DNA of 64,000 bases from Sulfitobacter sp043557345 (GCF_043557345.1 NZ_JBIFFV010000003.1:1-64000); one strand, 5' to 3'; numbered from the stretch's first letter, positions 34,481-43,527 are shown. Numbers and translations: made by a program. Notes: a model not told the origin generated them from the sequence alone.

Positions 34481-35511
34481 GTATCCTCGAAAACACCTGG
34501 GATGGATTGTGGCGCGGCATCAAGCCAAGCGGGCGTCGGCAGCCCCTTCTCGCGCAGGAAATCCGGGTTGAAGAGCTTGGATTGATAGCGCGTGCCGAAG
34601 TCGCAAAGCACAGTCACAATGGTATGGCCCGGCCCCATGTCTTTCGCCAGACGTATGGCACCGGCGACGTTGACACCCGACGACGCACCAAGGCAGAGCC
34701 CCTCATTCTCGAGCAGGTCAAAGACGACCGGCAGCGCCTCTTCATCCGAGATGTTATAGGAATGGTCAGGTTTGAACCCTTCGAGGTTCGCGGTGATCCG
34801 CCCCTGACCGATGCCCTCGGCGATGGAACTGCCTTCGGACTTCAACTCGCCTTCGGTATAGTAGCTGTGCAGCGCCGCGCCATCAGGATCGGCCAGCGCG
34901 ATCTTCACGCCTTTGGGTTGCAGCGCCATGGCCACGCCAACGAGCGTCCCGCCCGAGCCGACCGCGCAGCAAAAGCCATCGACCTTGCCCCCGGTCTGTT
35001 CCCAGATCTCGGGGCCGGTGGTTTCGATATGGGCCTGCCGGTTGGCGGTATTGTCGAACTGGTTGGCCCAGATCGCCCCCTCGGGCGTGGTCTTGGCCAA
35101 TTCCTTGGCCAAACGCTCGGAATAGCGGACGAAGTTGTTGGGGTTTTTGTAGGGTGCAGCGGGCACCTGCACCAGTTCGGCGCCGGCCAGCCGCAGCATG
35201 TCTTTCTTTTCCTGCGATTGGGTCTCGGGGATGACGATGACGGTCTTGAACCCCATCGACGCGCCCACCAGCGCAAGCCCGATGCCGGTGTTTCCCGCAG
35301 TGCCTTCGACGATGGTGCCGCCGGGCTTCAACTCACCCCGTGCGATGGCGTCACGGATGATGAACAGCGCCGCGCGGTCCTTGACCGACTGGCCGGGGTT
35401 CATGAACTCCGCCTTGCCCAAGATTTCGCAGCCGGTCTCTTCGCTCGCGCCGCGCAGTCGGATCAGCGGTGTGTTTCCAATGGCCTCGGCCAAATCTTTA
35501 GCAACCTGCAT
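34477..35511 (-). CDS. cysK: Cysteine synthase A
   Basis: A pyridoxal-phosphate enzyme converting O-acetylserine and sulfide to cysteine. The PLP lysine is Lys44 in NPGQSVKDRAA. The phosphate-binding loop reads VEGTAGNTGIGLA and the substrate loop VGSGGTLVG. At 344 aa it is slightly longer than E. coli CysK. It lies just after trgB; in Rhodobacter sphaeroides cysK adjoins trgAB in a tellurite-resistance locus, which supports the same role here. Confidence 0.93.
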   Translation of the reverse strand: MQVAKDLAEAIGNTPLIRLRGASEETGCEILGKAEFMNPGQSVKDRAALFIIRDAIARGELKPGGTIVEGTAGNTGIGLALVGASMGFKTVIVIPETQSQEKKDMLRLAGAELVQVPAAPYKNPNNFVRYSERLAKELAKTTPEGAIWANQFDNTANRQAHIETTGPEIWEQTGGKVDGFCCAVGSGGTLVGVAMALQPKGVKIALADPDGAALHSYYTEGELKSEGSSIAEGIGQGRITANLEGFKPDHSYNISDEEALPVVFDLLENEGLCLGASSGVNVAGAIRLAKDMGPGHTIVTVLCDFGTRYQSKLFNPDFLREKGLPTPAWLDAAPQSIPGVFEDT

Positions 35512-35524
35512 GTTTGCCCCCAGT

Positions 35525-36658
35525 TCATGTTCCGTCCGGTTTAGCTGTCGTGCCTTCGGACCTCAAGCGTTCGCGGTGGCGCGCCAGCCAATAGGCGCTT
35601 GCCACCAATGGCGCATTGGCAAGCGCCTGCGCATCTGCCAAGGCCATCAGATCATCGAATGACATCAGATGCGACCGGATATCCTCGCCCTCCGCAGGCA
35701 AACCGCCTGTGCCCATGATATGATCCGGCAAATCCGCCAATCCCACGAAAATGTGAAAGAATTCCGTCGCATTTCCGGGGGAGGCATAGACGTTTCCGAC
35801 CGGCTCCAAGGCACCCAAGGTGATGCCCGCCTCCTCCTGCGCCTCGCGCCGCGCGGCGGCCTGCGGGGTCTCTCCGGGGTCGATGTGGCCCGCGATGGGT
35901 TCCAACTGCCAGCAGGTCCGGTCACCGCGCGCCAGCGGGCCCATGCGGATTTGCTCGACCAGCAGCACGCGGTCGCGTTGGGGGTCATAGGGCAGAACCA
36001 GCGCGGCATCCGCGCTGACAAAGACCGCGCGGTCGATCTGTGCCGACAGGCTGCCGTCAAAGGTCTCATGCCGCAGCGAGATTTCATCCAGGGCGAAAAA
36101 ATTCGCGTAAACGCGGCGGCGGTCAATCACCTCGACCTTGCCATCAAGCGCCAGCGGATCATGCATGCCCTGTGTCGCCAGCACCTGCTGATGGGCCCGG
36201 CGGCGGATCATCGGGAACATCGCATCGACCTCGGCCCGCGGGCGCTTGCCCATATAGCTCATCACTTCGCGCGCGGCGTGGCAGGAAAGCGCGGCCCAAT
36301 CACGCTCCCACTCTGACAAGGACCATGGCCCCTGCGCGGTCCAGCGCCCGGGCTGGGGCAGATAGACCTCGGCCCCCTGCCCGTCTGCCAATGTCACCGG
36401 CACCAGATCATAGTCGAAGGCGCCTTCATAGAAGTCGAGCCGCGCAAAATCATCCGCGCTCAGCCCCCGCACCAGCAACCCCTCGGCCTGCGCGCCCTCG
36501 CGCGCCTCAATCGTCGGAAACGGCCCTTCGGCGGCAGCCGAGACGTGGTAGCCGGGCAGATTGGCGGGGCTGAGGTCAATCGCCTCGAAAGAGCGGCCAA
36601 GCACGATTTCCAAGAGCGGCAGATGCCGCAGGGTGCCGTAGATAAAGAGATGTCGCAT
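35525..36658 (-). CDS. trgB: TrgB-like fusion of gamma-glutamylcyclotransferase fold and NUDIX hydrolase
   Basis: About 377 aa with two domains. Residues about 1-125 form a gamma-glutamylcyclotransferase-like fold (RHLFIYGTLRHLPL, the YGTL motif). Residues about 185-350 form an ADP-ribose pyrophosphatase-type NUDIX domain with a full NUDIX box (GHIDPGE...REAQEEAGI). The first in-frame codon upstream is TTG; I use the ATG before RHLFIYG. It follows trgA by 5 bases. The name rests on operon context and recalled TrgB architecture. Confidence 0.85.
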   Translation of the reverse strand: MRHLFIYGTLRHLPLLEIVLGRSFEAIDLSPANLPGYHVSAAAEGPFPTIEAREGAQAEGLLVRGLSADDFARLDFYEGAFDYDLVPVTLADGQGAEVYLPQPGRWTAQGPWSLSEWERDWAALSCHAAREVMSYMGKRPRAEVDAMFPMIRRRAHQQVLATQGMHDPLALDGKVEVIDRRRVYANFFALDEISLRHETFDGSLSAQIDRAVFVSADAALVLPYDPQRDRVLLVEQIRMGPLARGDRTCWQLEPIAGHIDPGETPQAAARREAQEEAGITLGALEPVGNVYASPGNATEFFHIFVGLADLPDHIMGTGGLPAEGEDIRSHLMSFDDLMALADAQALANAPLVASAYWLARHRERLRSEGTTAKPDGT

Positions 36659-36663
36659 GGGGG

Positions 36664-37104
36664 TCAGGGCCAACGATTATAAGCAAATTCTGTCAAAAGC
36701 CCCACGATCACGCCGCCGATGACAAGCGCCACGCCGATGGGCACGGTGGCGATCATCAGGCCAAATTCCGCGCCGATCTGGAACACGGCGACGATGGCTT
36801 CGAAGGGATCGTCATAGCGGTTGCGCAGCGCCAGACGGACCATTTCATTCGCCGCCTGCAAGAAGATCGCCCAGAGCATCAGCACAAAGACCCCGGCAAA
36901 ACCGTTGTTGATCGCAGCCACCATGCCCCGGCCCGCGCGCCGGCCCATGACGCGCCAGCCCACGAGGAGGCCCAGCACGACGTTGAGCGGCAGGAAATAT
37001 CCGAAATCCGTACTTTCCGGCATCAGGGGCACCACCATGCCCGACAGGACAAAGGCCAGCACAGCGAGTGAGATCGCCGCCATAAGTCGTGCACCATTCG
37101 GCAT
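36664..37104 (-). CDS. trgA: TrgA family membrane protein
   Basis: A 146-aa integral membrane protein with four hydrophobic segments (about 8-27, 37-50, 66-90, 115-138) and no recognised catalytic site. Sequence character and position directly before trgB and cysK match TrgA of the Rhodobacter tellurite-resistance locus. The biochemical role is unknown. It lies 36 bases after cfa on the same strand. Confidence 0.8.
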   Translation of the reverse strand: MPNGARLMAAISLAVLAFVLSGMVVPLMPESTDFGYFLPLNVVLGLLVGWRVMGRRAGRGMVAAINNGFAGVFVLMLWAIFLQAANEMVRLALRNRYDDPFEAIVAVFQIGAEFGLMIATVPIGVALVIGGVIVGLLTEFAYNRWP

Positions 37105-37140
37105 TTTTCGGCTCCTTGCGGGGGTGGACCGCAGGGGCGG

Positions 37141-38352
37141 TCACACCGGTCGCCGTACCGTAATCTGCGTCACATCACAATTGCCACTGTCGAATGTCGC
37201 GGCACAGGAAGTGAGGTAAAAATTCCACATCCGGCGAAAGCGTTCGTCAAAGCCAAGCGCGGTGATCTGATCCCATTTCTCGTTAAAGGTCTCATGCCAA
37301 CGGCGCAGGGTGATGTCATAGCTTTTGCCGAATTCGATCGACCGGTCGACCACCAGCCCTGCCCGCTCGACCTGCTCCCGTAGGATCGTGGGGCTGGGCA
37401 ACATGCCGCCCGGGAAGATGTATTTTTGGATGAAATCCACCCCGCGTTTATAGACCTCCCACCGGCGGTCGGCGACGGTGATGATTTGCAAAGTCGCCGC
37501 GCGGCCCGGTTTCAGGCGTTGGTGCAGCGTGTCGAAATAGACCGGCCAATATTTTTCGCCTACCGCCTCGAACATCTCGATGCTGGCGATGCCGTCATAG
37601 CTCTCGGTCTCGTCGCGGTAATCTTGCAGTTTAAAAGTCACACGATCCGAGAGCCCCGCCTTGGCGATGCGCTCTTGTGCGTAGTTGAACTGCTCTTGGC
37701 TGATGGTCAGTGCTGTCACCTTCAGCCCGCGTTCGGCGGCGGCATATTCCGCAAAACCGCCCCAGCCACAGCCGATTTCCAAGACGTGGTCGCCGGGCTG
37801 CACGCCCATCTGATCGACCATGGACTTGTATTTCGCCCGCTGCGCGGCCTCAAGCGATTGCTGGGCGTCGCCCTCAAAAATGGCCGAGGAATAGGTCATC
37901 GTATCATCCAGCCAGAGGCTGTAGAAGTCATTGCCCAGATCGTAGTGATAGCTGATGTTGCGCTTGGCCTGTTTACGGTTGTTGCGCTGAAGCCAAAACC
38001 GGAACTTCTCGAACTGGCGCAGCAGCCCTTGGCCGGGGAAACCGTCATAGACCGTCTCATTCCCTGCATGAACCAGATCCATGAAGGCTTGCAAGTCCGG
38101 GGTCGACCACCATTCGTCCAGATAGGCGTCACAGAAGCCCAGATCGCCCTCGCGGATCAACCGGGCGAAGAGGTCATCGTTATGGATGTGCAGTTCCGCC
38201 ACCGGGCCGGGTTTGGCCCCCTCGGCACGGAACATGCGGCCATCGGGCAGGACAAAGTCCACCCGCCCATGCTGCATCTCTTGCGCCATCGCGAAGACCT
38301 GCGGGAAATAGCGCGGCAGACCTTTCTGCCCCTCGGTGGTCGTAAGCTTCAT
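37141..38352 (-). CDS. cfa: Cyclopropane-fatty-acyl-phospholipid synthase family methyltransferase
   Basis: A 403-aa SAM-dependent enzyme acting on unsaturated phospholipid acyl chains. The SAM site is LEIGCGWGGFAEY. Family features are NISYHYDLGNDFYSLWLDDTMTYSSA and FIQKYIFPGGMLPSP. In Rhodobacter a CfaA homologue responds to singlet oxygen and belongs to the same regulon as phrA, which lies directly upstream here. I did not find an obvious sigma-E promoter in the 62-base gap. Confidence 0.9.
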   Translation of the reverse strand: MKLTTTEGQKGLPRYFPQVFAMAQEMQHGRVDFVLPDGRMFRAEGAKPGPVAELHIHNDDLFARLIREGDLGFCDAYLDEWWSTPDLQAFMDLVHAGNETVYDGFPGQGLLRQFEKFRFWLQRNNRKQAKRNISYHYDLGNDFYSLWLDDTMTYSSAIFEGDAQQSLEAAQRAKYKSMVDQMGVQPGDHVLEIGCGWGGFAEYAAAERGLKVTALTISQEQFNYAQERIAKAGLSDRVTFKLQDYRDETESYDGIASIEMFEAVGEKYWPVYFDTLHQRLKPGRAATLQIITVADRRWEVYKRGVDFIQKYIFPGGMLPSPTILREQVERAGLVVDRSIEFGKSYDITLRRWHETFNEKWDQITALGFDERFRRMWNFYLTSCAATFDSGNCDVTQITVRRPV

Positions 38353-38414
38353 ACCTCGGTTCCGTTCTTGTTATTGACGCCCACTGTAACCGCAGGCTGC
38401 TGTTTCGCAAAAAG

Positions 38415-39836
38415 TTAAAAGTCGCGGTTGCGATAGGCGTCGAGCGCGCGCTCCCGCCCTTCCGACAGATCGACGATCGGATCGGGGTAGCCGTCCTCCG
38501 GGCTCAGCCCCCAATGGCGCGGGATCGCGTCGAAATAGGCCAGCGCCTCCCCACTCGGTTTCGCGCGGCCCTCGGCAATCCAACGGCGGGTGTATTCGCG
38601 CCCCTTGTCGAACCGATCAAGCTGGGTCTCGGGGTTGAAAATGCGAAAGAACGGCGTCGCATCGGGGCCGGAGCCCGCAGCCCATTGCCAGCCCATCGCG
38701 TTATTGGCCGGATCCCAGTCGATCAGATGTTCTTCGAACCACTTCTGCCCGATCCGCCAATGACACATCAGGTGCTTGGTCAGATAGCTTGCCACGATCA
38801 TGCGGCCCCGGTTGTGCATCCGGCCCGTGACCTGCAATTCGCGCATGGCCGCGTCGACGAAGGGCACGCCGGTGCGCCCCTGTTTCCACGCCAGCACCTC
38901 GGCGCGGCGCGCGTCCTCATTCCACGGGAAAGCCTGCCATTCCTCACGCCAGTTTTGGTCGAGGATGCGCGGGGTGTGGTACATCAGGTGATAGGCAAAC
39001 TCGCGCCAGCCGAGTTCCTTGAGGAAGGTCTCAGCCCCGCGCTTGCCCTCCTGCATCGCCCGCCGGCCCGCGTGCCAGCACTGGGCCGGGCTGATCTCAC
39101 CCAGCGACAGGTTTTCCGACAGAGCCGAGGTGCCATCTTCGCCCGGCAGGTCGCGGCTTTCGTCGTAGCCTTCGACGATATGGGCCATGAAAGAACCAAG
39201 CCGCGCCTGTGCCGCAGCCTCCCCCAGCCGGACATAGGGGCGCACCACGTCGCGCCCACGCTGCATCTCGGCGTCCATTTGCCAATCGTCGAGGGCGGCG
39301 CTCTCGGGCCAGCTTTGCGGGGCTGGGATATCGCTTGGGGTGGCCAAGGGGGCCGCCACATCGCGGCCCCGGACCGCCTTCCAATAGGGGGTGAAGACTT
39401 TGTAAAAACCGCCGGTCTTGGTCTCAACCGTCCAAGGCTCGAACATCAGATGCCCGGCAAAGCTGCAGGCCTCGAGCCCATCGTCCTTCAGCGCTTCTTT
39501 GACCTGCGTATCCCGGTCAATGGCGGCGGGATCGTAAAGGCGGCTCCAATAGACCGCCCCCGCGCCGGTTGCCTCGATCACCTCGCGCAGCACCTCAAGC
39601 GCGTCGCCGCGACGCAGGATCAGGCGGCTGCCCTTCTCGGCCAGGGTTTCCCCAAGGCAGCCCAGGGCCAGGCCGAGGCGGAACTTCGGGGCTGCGCCCA
39701 AAGCCTCTGATTGCGCATCGTGGATGAATAGCGGGATAACCGGACGGCCCGTCTTGCAGGCCGCCGACAGGGCGGGATGGTCGCTCAGCCGCAGATCGCG
39801 GCGGAACCACATGATAATCGGGGAATTGTCGCTCAC
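38415..39836 (-). CDS. phrA: Deoxyribodipyrimidine photolyase
   Basis: A light-driven DNA repair enzyme of about 473 aa. The N-terminal photolyase domain begins IIMWFRRDLRLSDHPAL. The FAD-binding C-terminal domain has GRTGVPFVDAAMREL, MHNRGRMIVASYLTKHL and NNAMGWQWAAGSGPDATPFFRIFNP. I favour a GTG start at VSDNSP, although a weak site upstream and an ATG 12 codons earlier leave it open. It is the first gene of the phrA-cfa-trgA-trgB-cysK-mscS-alaX run. Confidence 0.92.
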   Translation of the reverse strand: MSDNSPIIMWFRRDLRLSDHPALSAACKTGRPVIPLFIHDAQSEALGAAPKFRLGLALGCLGETLAEKGSRLILRRGDALEVLREVIEATGAGAVYWSRLYDPAAIDRDTQVKEALKDDGLEACSFAGHLMFEPWTVETKTGGFYKVFTPYWKAVRGRDVAAPLATPSDIPAPQSWPESAALDDWQMDAEMQRGRDVVRPYVRLGEAAAQARLGSFMAHIVEGYDESRDLPGEDGTSALSENLSLGEISPAQCWHAGRRAMQEGKRGAETFLKELGWREFAYHLMYHTPRILDQNWREEWQAFPWNEDARRAEVLAWKQGRTGVPFVDAAMRELQVTGRMHNRGRMIVASYLTKHLMCHWRIGQKWFEEHLIDWDPANNAMGWQWAAGSGPDATPFFRIFNPETQLDRFDKGREYTRRWIAEGRAKPSGEALAYFDAIPRHWGLSPEDGYPDPIVDLSEGRERALDAYRNRDF

Positions 39837-39897
39837 GTTCGGGGTCTTGCTCCTGCACCTGTCCCGCAACATAGCGCCCCTGCGCCCGGGTCAAGGG

Positions 39898-41121
39898 TCA
39901 GAGCAGATCATCCAGCGCGTTCAGCAGTTTATCCATCTCCTCCTGCGTGGTGTAATGGGTAAAGCTGAGCCGGAGCACGCCTTTGGCCTCATCCACCCCC
40001 ATCGCATCAAGCGCCCGGCCCGCGTAGAATGTGCCGCCCCCTGCCATGATGCCGCGTGCGGCCAGTGCCTGCGCCATCTCGCCCCCCGGTCGATCAAGCG
40101 CCAATGCCACCGTGGGCGCGCGGGTTGCCGCATCGGTGGGGCCGATGACCCGCACCGAGTTGCGCGCCGCCATGGCATCCAGCAGCGGTTGCAACAGAGC
40201 CGTCTCATGGGCGCGCATCGCATCATGCACGGCGACACCGCGCTCCGTGGCCCCGGCAGTGCCGCCGATATGGTGGGCGTGGAAGGCGTCGATATAGTCC
40301 GCCATGCCCGCGCTGGCTGCGATCTGCGCGTGATCCGGCCCGGCGGGGGTGAAACGTTTGTAAAGCACGTCCCCGTTAAAGTGATGCGCTTGGTTCGGCA
40401 GCAGTTCGGCCAGCGCCCGGCGGATGACCATGACACCCTGATGCGGCCCAAAGGTTTTGTAGGCGGAAAAGAGGTAGATATCCGGCCCCAGCCCCCCAAC
40501 ATCGGCAAAGCCATGCGGTGCATAGGACACGCCATCGACGCAGACGAAAGCACCGGCGGCATGGGCCAGCGCCGTGATCTCGGTCACCGGGTTGATCTCG
40601 CCCACCACGTTTGAGGAATGCGGGAAGCAGACCAGCCGGACATTCTCGTCCAAGAGGTCTTCGAGTTTGGCGGGGTCGAGGTGCCCGGTCTCAGGATCGA
40701 TCTGCCATTCGCGGATCTCGATCCCCCGCGCGGCGAGCCTGCGCCACGGGCCGGTATTGGCCTCATGGTCCTGATTGGTCACGACGATCGCCTCACCGGG
40801 CTGCATCATCTGACCAAAAGCCTGTGCCAGCACATAGGTATTCTGCGTGGTGGATGGGCCAAAGCTTAGCTCTTCCGGGGTCACGCCAAGGATCGCGGCC
40901 ATGCGGGTGCGGGCCTCGTCCATCTCCTCCCCGCCTAGCCGGCTGGCCTCATAGGCGCCATAGGGCTGCACCTTTCGCTGGGTGTAAAAGCGATGCAGCC
41001 GGTCGATCACTTGGCGGCAGGTATAAGACCCGCCGGCGTTCTCAAAGAAAGCCTGCCCCTGAAGGCTCGGCTCGGCGAAGGCGGGAAATTGGGCGCGGAC
41101 CCATTCGGAATCAATATGCAT
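39898..41121 (-). CDS. Class-V aminotransferase-fold PLP enzyme (cysteine desulfurase-like)
   Basis: About 407 aa. It resembles the cysteine desulfurase-like family: FFENAGGSYTCRQVIDRLHRFY near the start, the PLP-lysine in LFSAYKTFGPHQGV, and Asp/His cofactor contacts FVCVDGVSYAPHG. True IscS/SufS proteins have a catalytic-loop cysteine that I cannot place here, so desulfurase activity is uncertain. The start is the ATG at MHIDSEWV; the longer frame runs into the BCCT terminator. Its stop is 61 bases ahead of phrA. Confidence 0.82.
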   Translation of the reverse strand: MHIDSEWVRAQFPAFAEPSLQGQAFFENAGGSYTCRQVIDRLHRFYTQRKVQPYGAYEASRLGGEEMDEARTRMAAILGVTPEELSFGPSTTQNTYVLAQAFGQMMQPGEAIVVTNQDHEANTGPWRRLAARGIEIREWQIDPETGHLDPAKLEDLLDENVRLVCFPHSSNVVGEINPVTEITALAHAAGAFVCVDGVSYAPHGFADVGGLGPDIYLFSAYKTFGPHQGVMVIRRALAELLPNQAHHFNGDVLYKRFTPAGPDHAQIAASAGMADYIDAFHAHHIGGTAGATERGVAVHDAMRAHETALLQPLLDAMAARNSVRVIGPTDAATRAPTVALALDRPGGEMAQALAARGIMAGGGTFYAGRALDAMGVDEAKGVLRLSFTHYTTQEEMDKLLNALDDLL

Positions 41122-41162
41122 GGCGCGAAGGTTGACCGCAGCGCGGCCAAGGTCAAGCGTGC

Positions 41163-41193
41163 AAAAAAAACGGCGACCCCATGGGGCCGCCGT
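41163..41193 (-). terminator. Terminator after the BCCT transporter gene
   Basis: On the minus strand the stem ACGGCG/CGCCGT with inner CCCATGGGG pairing is followed by eight Ts (41163-41170). It lies 27 bases after the transporter stop. Confidence 0.92.
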
Positions 41194-41219
41194 CATCATT
41201 GTCTTAAAGGCTGTGCAGG

Positions 41220-42857
41220 TTAACGAATTTTACGCTCGTCCTGCAGGCCACGGAAGATGCAGAAGCACATGAAGAGCAGCAGCAGCGTGAACAGCAAGCC
41301 GGTGGAGATCACCATGGATTGCAGCGCCGCCAAACCGCCGCCGATCAACAGCGCGATGGCCACGGCACCCTCAAAGATGCACCAGAACACCCGCTGCGGC
41401 ACCGGCGCGTCGACCTTGCCGCCCGCCGTGATCGTGTCGATCACAAGCGACCCGGAGTCCGACGATGTGACGAAGAACACCACCACCAGCACGATGCCGA
41501 TGAAGGAGGTGATCGAAGCCAGCGGCAGCGCGTCGAGCATTTTGAACAGCTGCAATGGCAGGCCCGCATCTTGCGCCGCGGTGTAGCCGTCGTTCAGCAC
41601 CTGATGGATCGCGGTGCCGCCAAAGATCGACATCCAGAGCACACAGACCAGCGAGGGGATCAGCAGCACGCAGATCACGAATTCCCGCACGGTGCGGCCC
41701 CGGCTGACGCGGGCGATGAACATGCCGACGAAGGGTGACCAGCTGATCCACCACGCCCAGTAGAAGGCCGTCCAGCCCTGGGAGAAGTTCACGTCTTCAC
41801 GGCCAAACGGGTTCGCCAGCGCGGGCAGATATTCGATATAGGCCACCAGCGAGTCCCAGAAGAAGGACAGCAGGAAGACCGTCGGCCCGACAAAGAGCGT
41901 GAACAGCGCCAGCAAGGCGGCCAGCCCCATGTTGATCTCGCTCAGCACCTTCACACCGCCATCGAGGCCGCGCAGAACCGAGACCAGCGCCACGGCGGTG
42001 ATCAGGGAAATCAGCACGATCTCGGAGGTGGTGCCAATCGGAACGCCGAACAATTCGTTCAGACCTGCGTTCGCCTGCGTGGCACCCAGCCCGAGCGACG
42101 TCGCCAGACCAAAGAGCGTGGCGAAAACCGCGATGGTGTCGATGATATGCCCGGGCCAGCCCCAAACACGTTCACCCAGAACCGGATAAAAGGCCGAGCG
42201 GATCGTCAGCGGCAGACCTTTGTTGTAGGTGAACAGCGCCAGCGCCAGCGCGACGATGGCGTAGATCGCCCAAGGGTGCAGACCCCAGTGATAGATCGTC
42301 GCCGCCATGCCAAGGCGCAGCGAAGCGGCTTCGTCACCCGTGGCGGCACCCAAGGGGGCCCAGTCGGTGCGTAAACCGTTCTCTGTCGTGATCTCGCCCA
42401 TGGAGGTCGAGAAATGGGTCAAGGGCTCGGACACGCCGTAGAACATCAGGCCGATGCCCATGCCCGCAGCGAAAAGCATCGCGAACCAGCCCAGATAGGT
42501 GTAATCCGCCACTGCTTCGTTGCCGCCAAGGCGGACATTGCCAAAGGGCGTCACGATCAGCAATAGCGCGAAGATCACCACCAGGTCGGCAGAGCCGATC
42601 AGGAACCAGTCAAAGTTTTTGGTGGTAAAATTGAACATGGCCGAGAAGATCGCGGCGGCCTGCTCTGGCAATGCGATAGTGTAGAAAACGAAGATCACGA
42701 CCGCGAGCCCCGAAATCAGAAAAACCGGGTTGTGAATATCTAGCCCGAACGGCCCGATCTGCCGTTCGATATTGTCCTGACCGATCTCGTAATCGGTGTC
42801 GATGACATCCGCCTTGCCCTCAGGCTCGGGGATGCCGTGCGAATTGGTATCGCTCAT
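41220..42857 (-). CDS. BCCT family transporter (betaine/choline/carnitine/DMSP type)
   Basis: A 545-aa inner-membrane sodium- or proton-coupled importer with about 12 membrane helices. The family tryptophan-rich segment is visible (WGLHPWAIYAIVALALALF and AFYWAWWISWSPFVGMFIARVSRGRTVREF). The N-terminus is acidic and hydrophilic. Start MSDTNSHG has GGGA upstream; the longer frame crosses a hairpin. It lies 178 bases beyond the DMSP demethylation run, and roseobacter BCCT proteins can carry DMSP, so DMSP or betaine import is plausible but not shown. Confidence 0.9.
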   Translation of the reverse strand: MSDTNSHGIPEPEGKADVIDTDYEIGQDNIERQIGPFGLDIHNPVFLISGLAVVIFVFYTIALPEQAAAIFSAMFNFTTKNFDWFLIGSADLVVIFALLLIVTPFGNVRLGGNEAVADYTYLGWFAMLFAAGMGIGLMFYGVSEPLTHFSTSMGEITTENGLRTDWAPLGAATGDEAASLRLGMAATIYHWGLHPWAIYAIVALALALFTYNKGLPLTIRSAFYPVLGERVWGWPGHIIDTIAVFATLFGLATSLGLGATQANAGLNELFGVPIGTTSEIVLISLITAVALVSVLRGLDGGVKVLSEINMGLAALLALFTLFVGPTVFLLSFFWDSLVAYIEYLPALANPFGREDVNFSQGWTAFYWAWWISWSPFVGMFIARVSRGRTVREFVICVLLIPSLVCVLWMSIFGGTAIHQVLNDGYTAAQDAGLPLQLFKMLDALPLASITSFIGIVLVVVFFVTSSDSGSLVIDTITAGGKVDAPVPQRVFWCIFEGAVAIALLIGGGLAALQSMVISTGLLFTLLLLFMCFCIFRGLQDERKIR

Positions 42858-42890
42858 TATCTGTTCCCTCTTTGATGACAGATTGCCGCG

Positions 42891-42914
42891 CAGAACGCGG
42901 CGTTCTGTTTTTTT
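42891..42914 (+). terminator. Terminator-like hairpin on the strand opposite the BCCT leader
   Basis: CAGAACG, loop CGG, CGTTCTG and then seven Ts read on the plus strand. No plus-strand gene ends here. On the minus strand it is a 7-bp hairpin in the 5' leader of the transporter, 33 bases before its start. Either an unannotated plus-strand RNA ends here or the hairpin serves the leader. Confidence 0.55.
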
Positions 42915-43034
42915 CATCCGTGCGCAACAGGATAGGGGCTTGCGGCCATTGGGCAAGCCATTGTGGCCAAACCCCCTTGGAAACTTGGCTAAAACGACCG
43001 TTTCGGTATCTGTTGCGACGTAAGTTTGGGGGGA

Positions 43035-43460
43035 CTACCCTGTCCCGAGCGCGGCTGCAATCGCATCGGCCTGTTCGCGAATCCGGTCCATATCCCCTTG
43101 AACACCGGGCGGGCGCAGCTTGTCGCCCTCATGCCGGGGCAGGATGTGGTAATGGAGGTGAAAGACCTCTTGCCCGGCCGCGGCCTCGTTGAACTGTTGC
43201 ACGGTGATGCCATCGGCGCCAAAGGCGCGCAGGCAGGCTTTGGCGACTTTCTGAACCGTCGCCAGACAATCCGCCAATTGCGCGGGGCTGGCGTCGAGCA
43301 TATTGCGGCAGGGCGACTTGGGGATCACCAGACAATGCCCCTCGGCGCGGGGCATGATGTCCATGAAGCAATAGGTCTTGTCGTCTTCATAGACCTTGAA
43401 GCTGGGGATCTCTTTGCGCAGGATCTTGGCAAAGATATTGTCGTCGTCATAGCTGGCCAT
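43035..43460 (-). CDS. HIT family nucleotide-binding hydrolase
   Basis: About 141 aa, histidine-triad (HINT/HIT) protein. The triad is seen as FHLHYHILPR and the nucleotide fold as DIMPRAEGHCLVIPKSP. Members hydrolyse phosphoramidates such as AMP-lysine or adenylated intermediates. I start at the second of two adjacent ATGs because AAGGAG lies 6 bases upstream. It lies 67 bases after acuI in the same direction and may be the last gene of the dmdA run. Confidence 0.88.
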   Translation of the reverse strand: MASYDDDNIFAKILRKEIPSFKVYEDDKTYCFMDIMPRAEGHCLVIPKSPCRNMLDASPAQLADCLATVQKVAKACLRAFGADGITVQQFNEAAAGQEVFHLHYHILPRHEGDKLRPPGVQGDMDRIREQADAIAAALGTG

Positions 43461-43527
43461 CATGCTCTCCTTCTGGCGGTCGGGGCGGCGCGGACCATTA
43501 ACCACACCGCCCCGCGCCGAGGCAATA

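Noticed and set aside
32693..34585. 630-codon plus-strand open frame opposite the MscS-type channel
   Set aside because: Low-complexity Gln/Arg/His-rich translation, no start context, antisense to an evident gene.
39898..41121. Naming the class-V PLP enzyme iscS or sufS
   Set aside because: No isc/suf genes nearby and I could not locate the catalytic-loop cysteine expected of true desulfurases.
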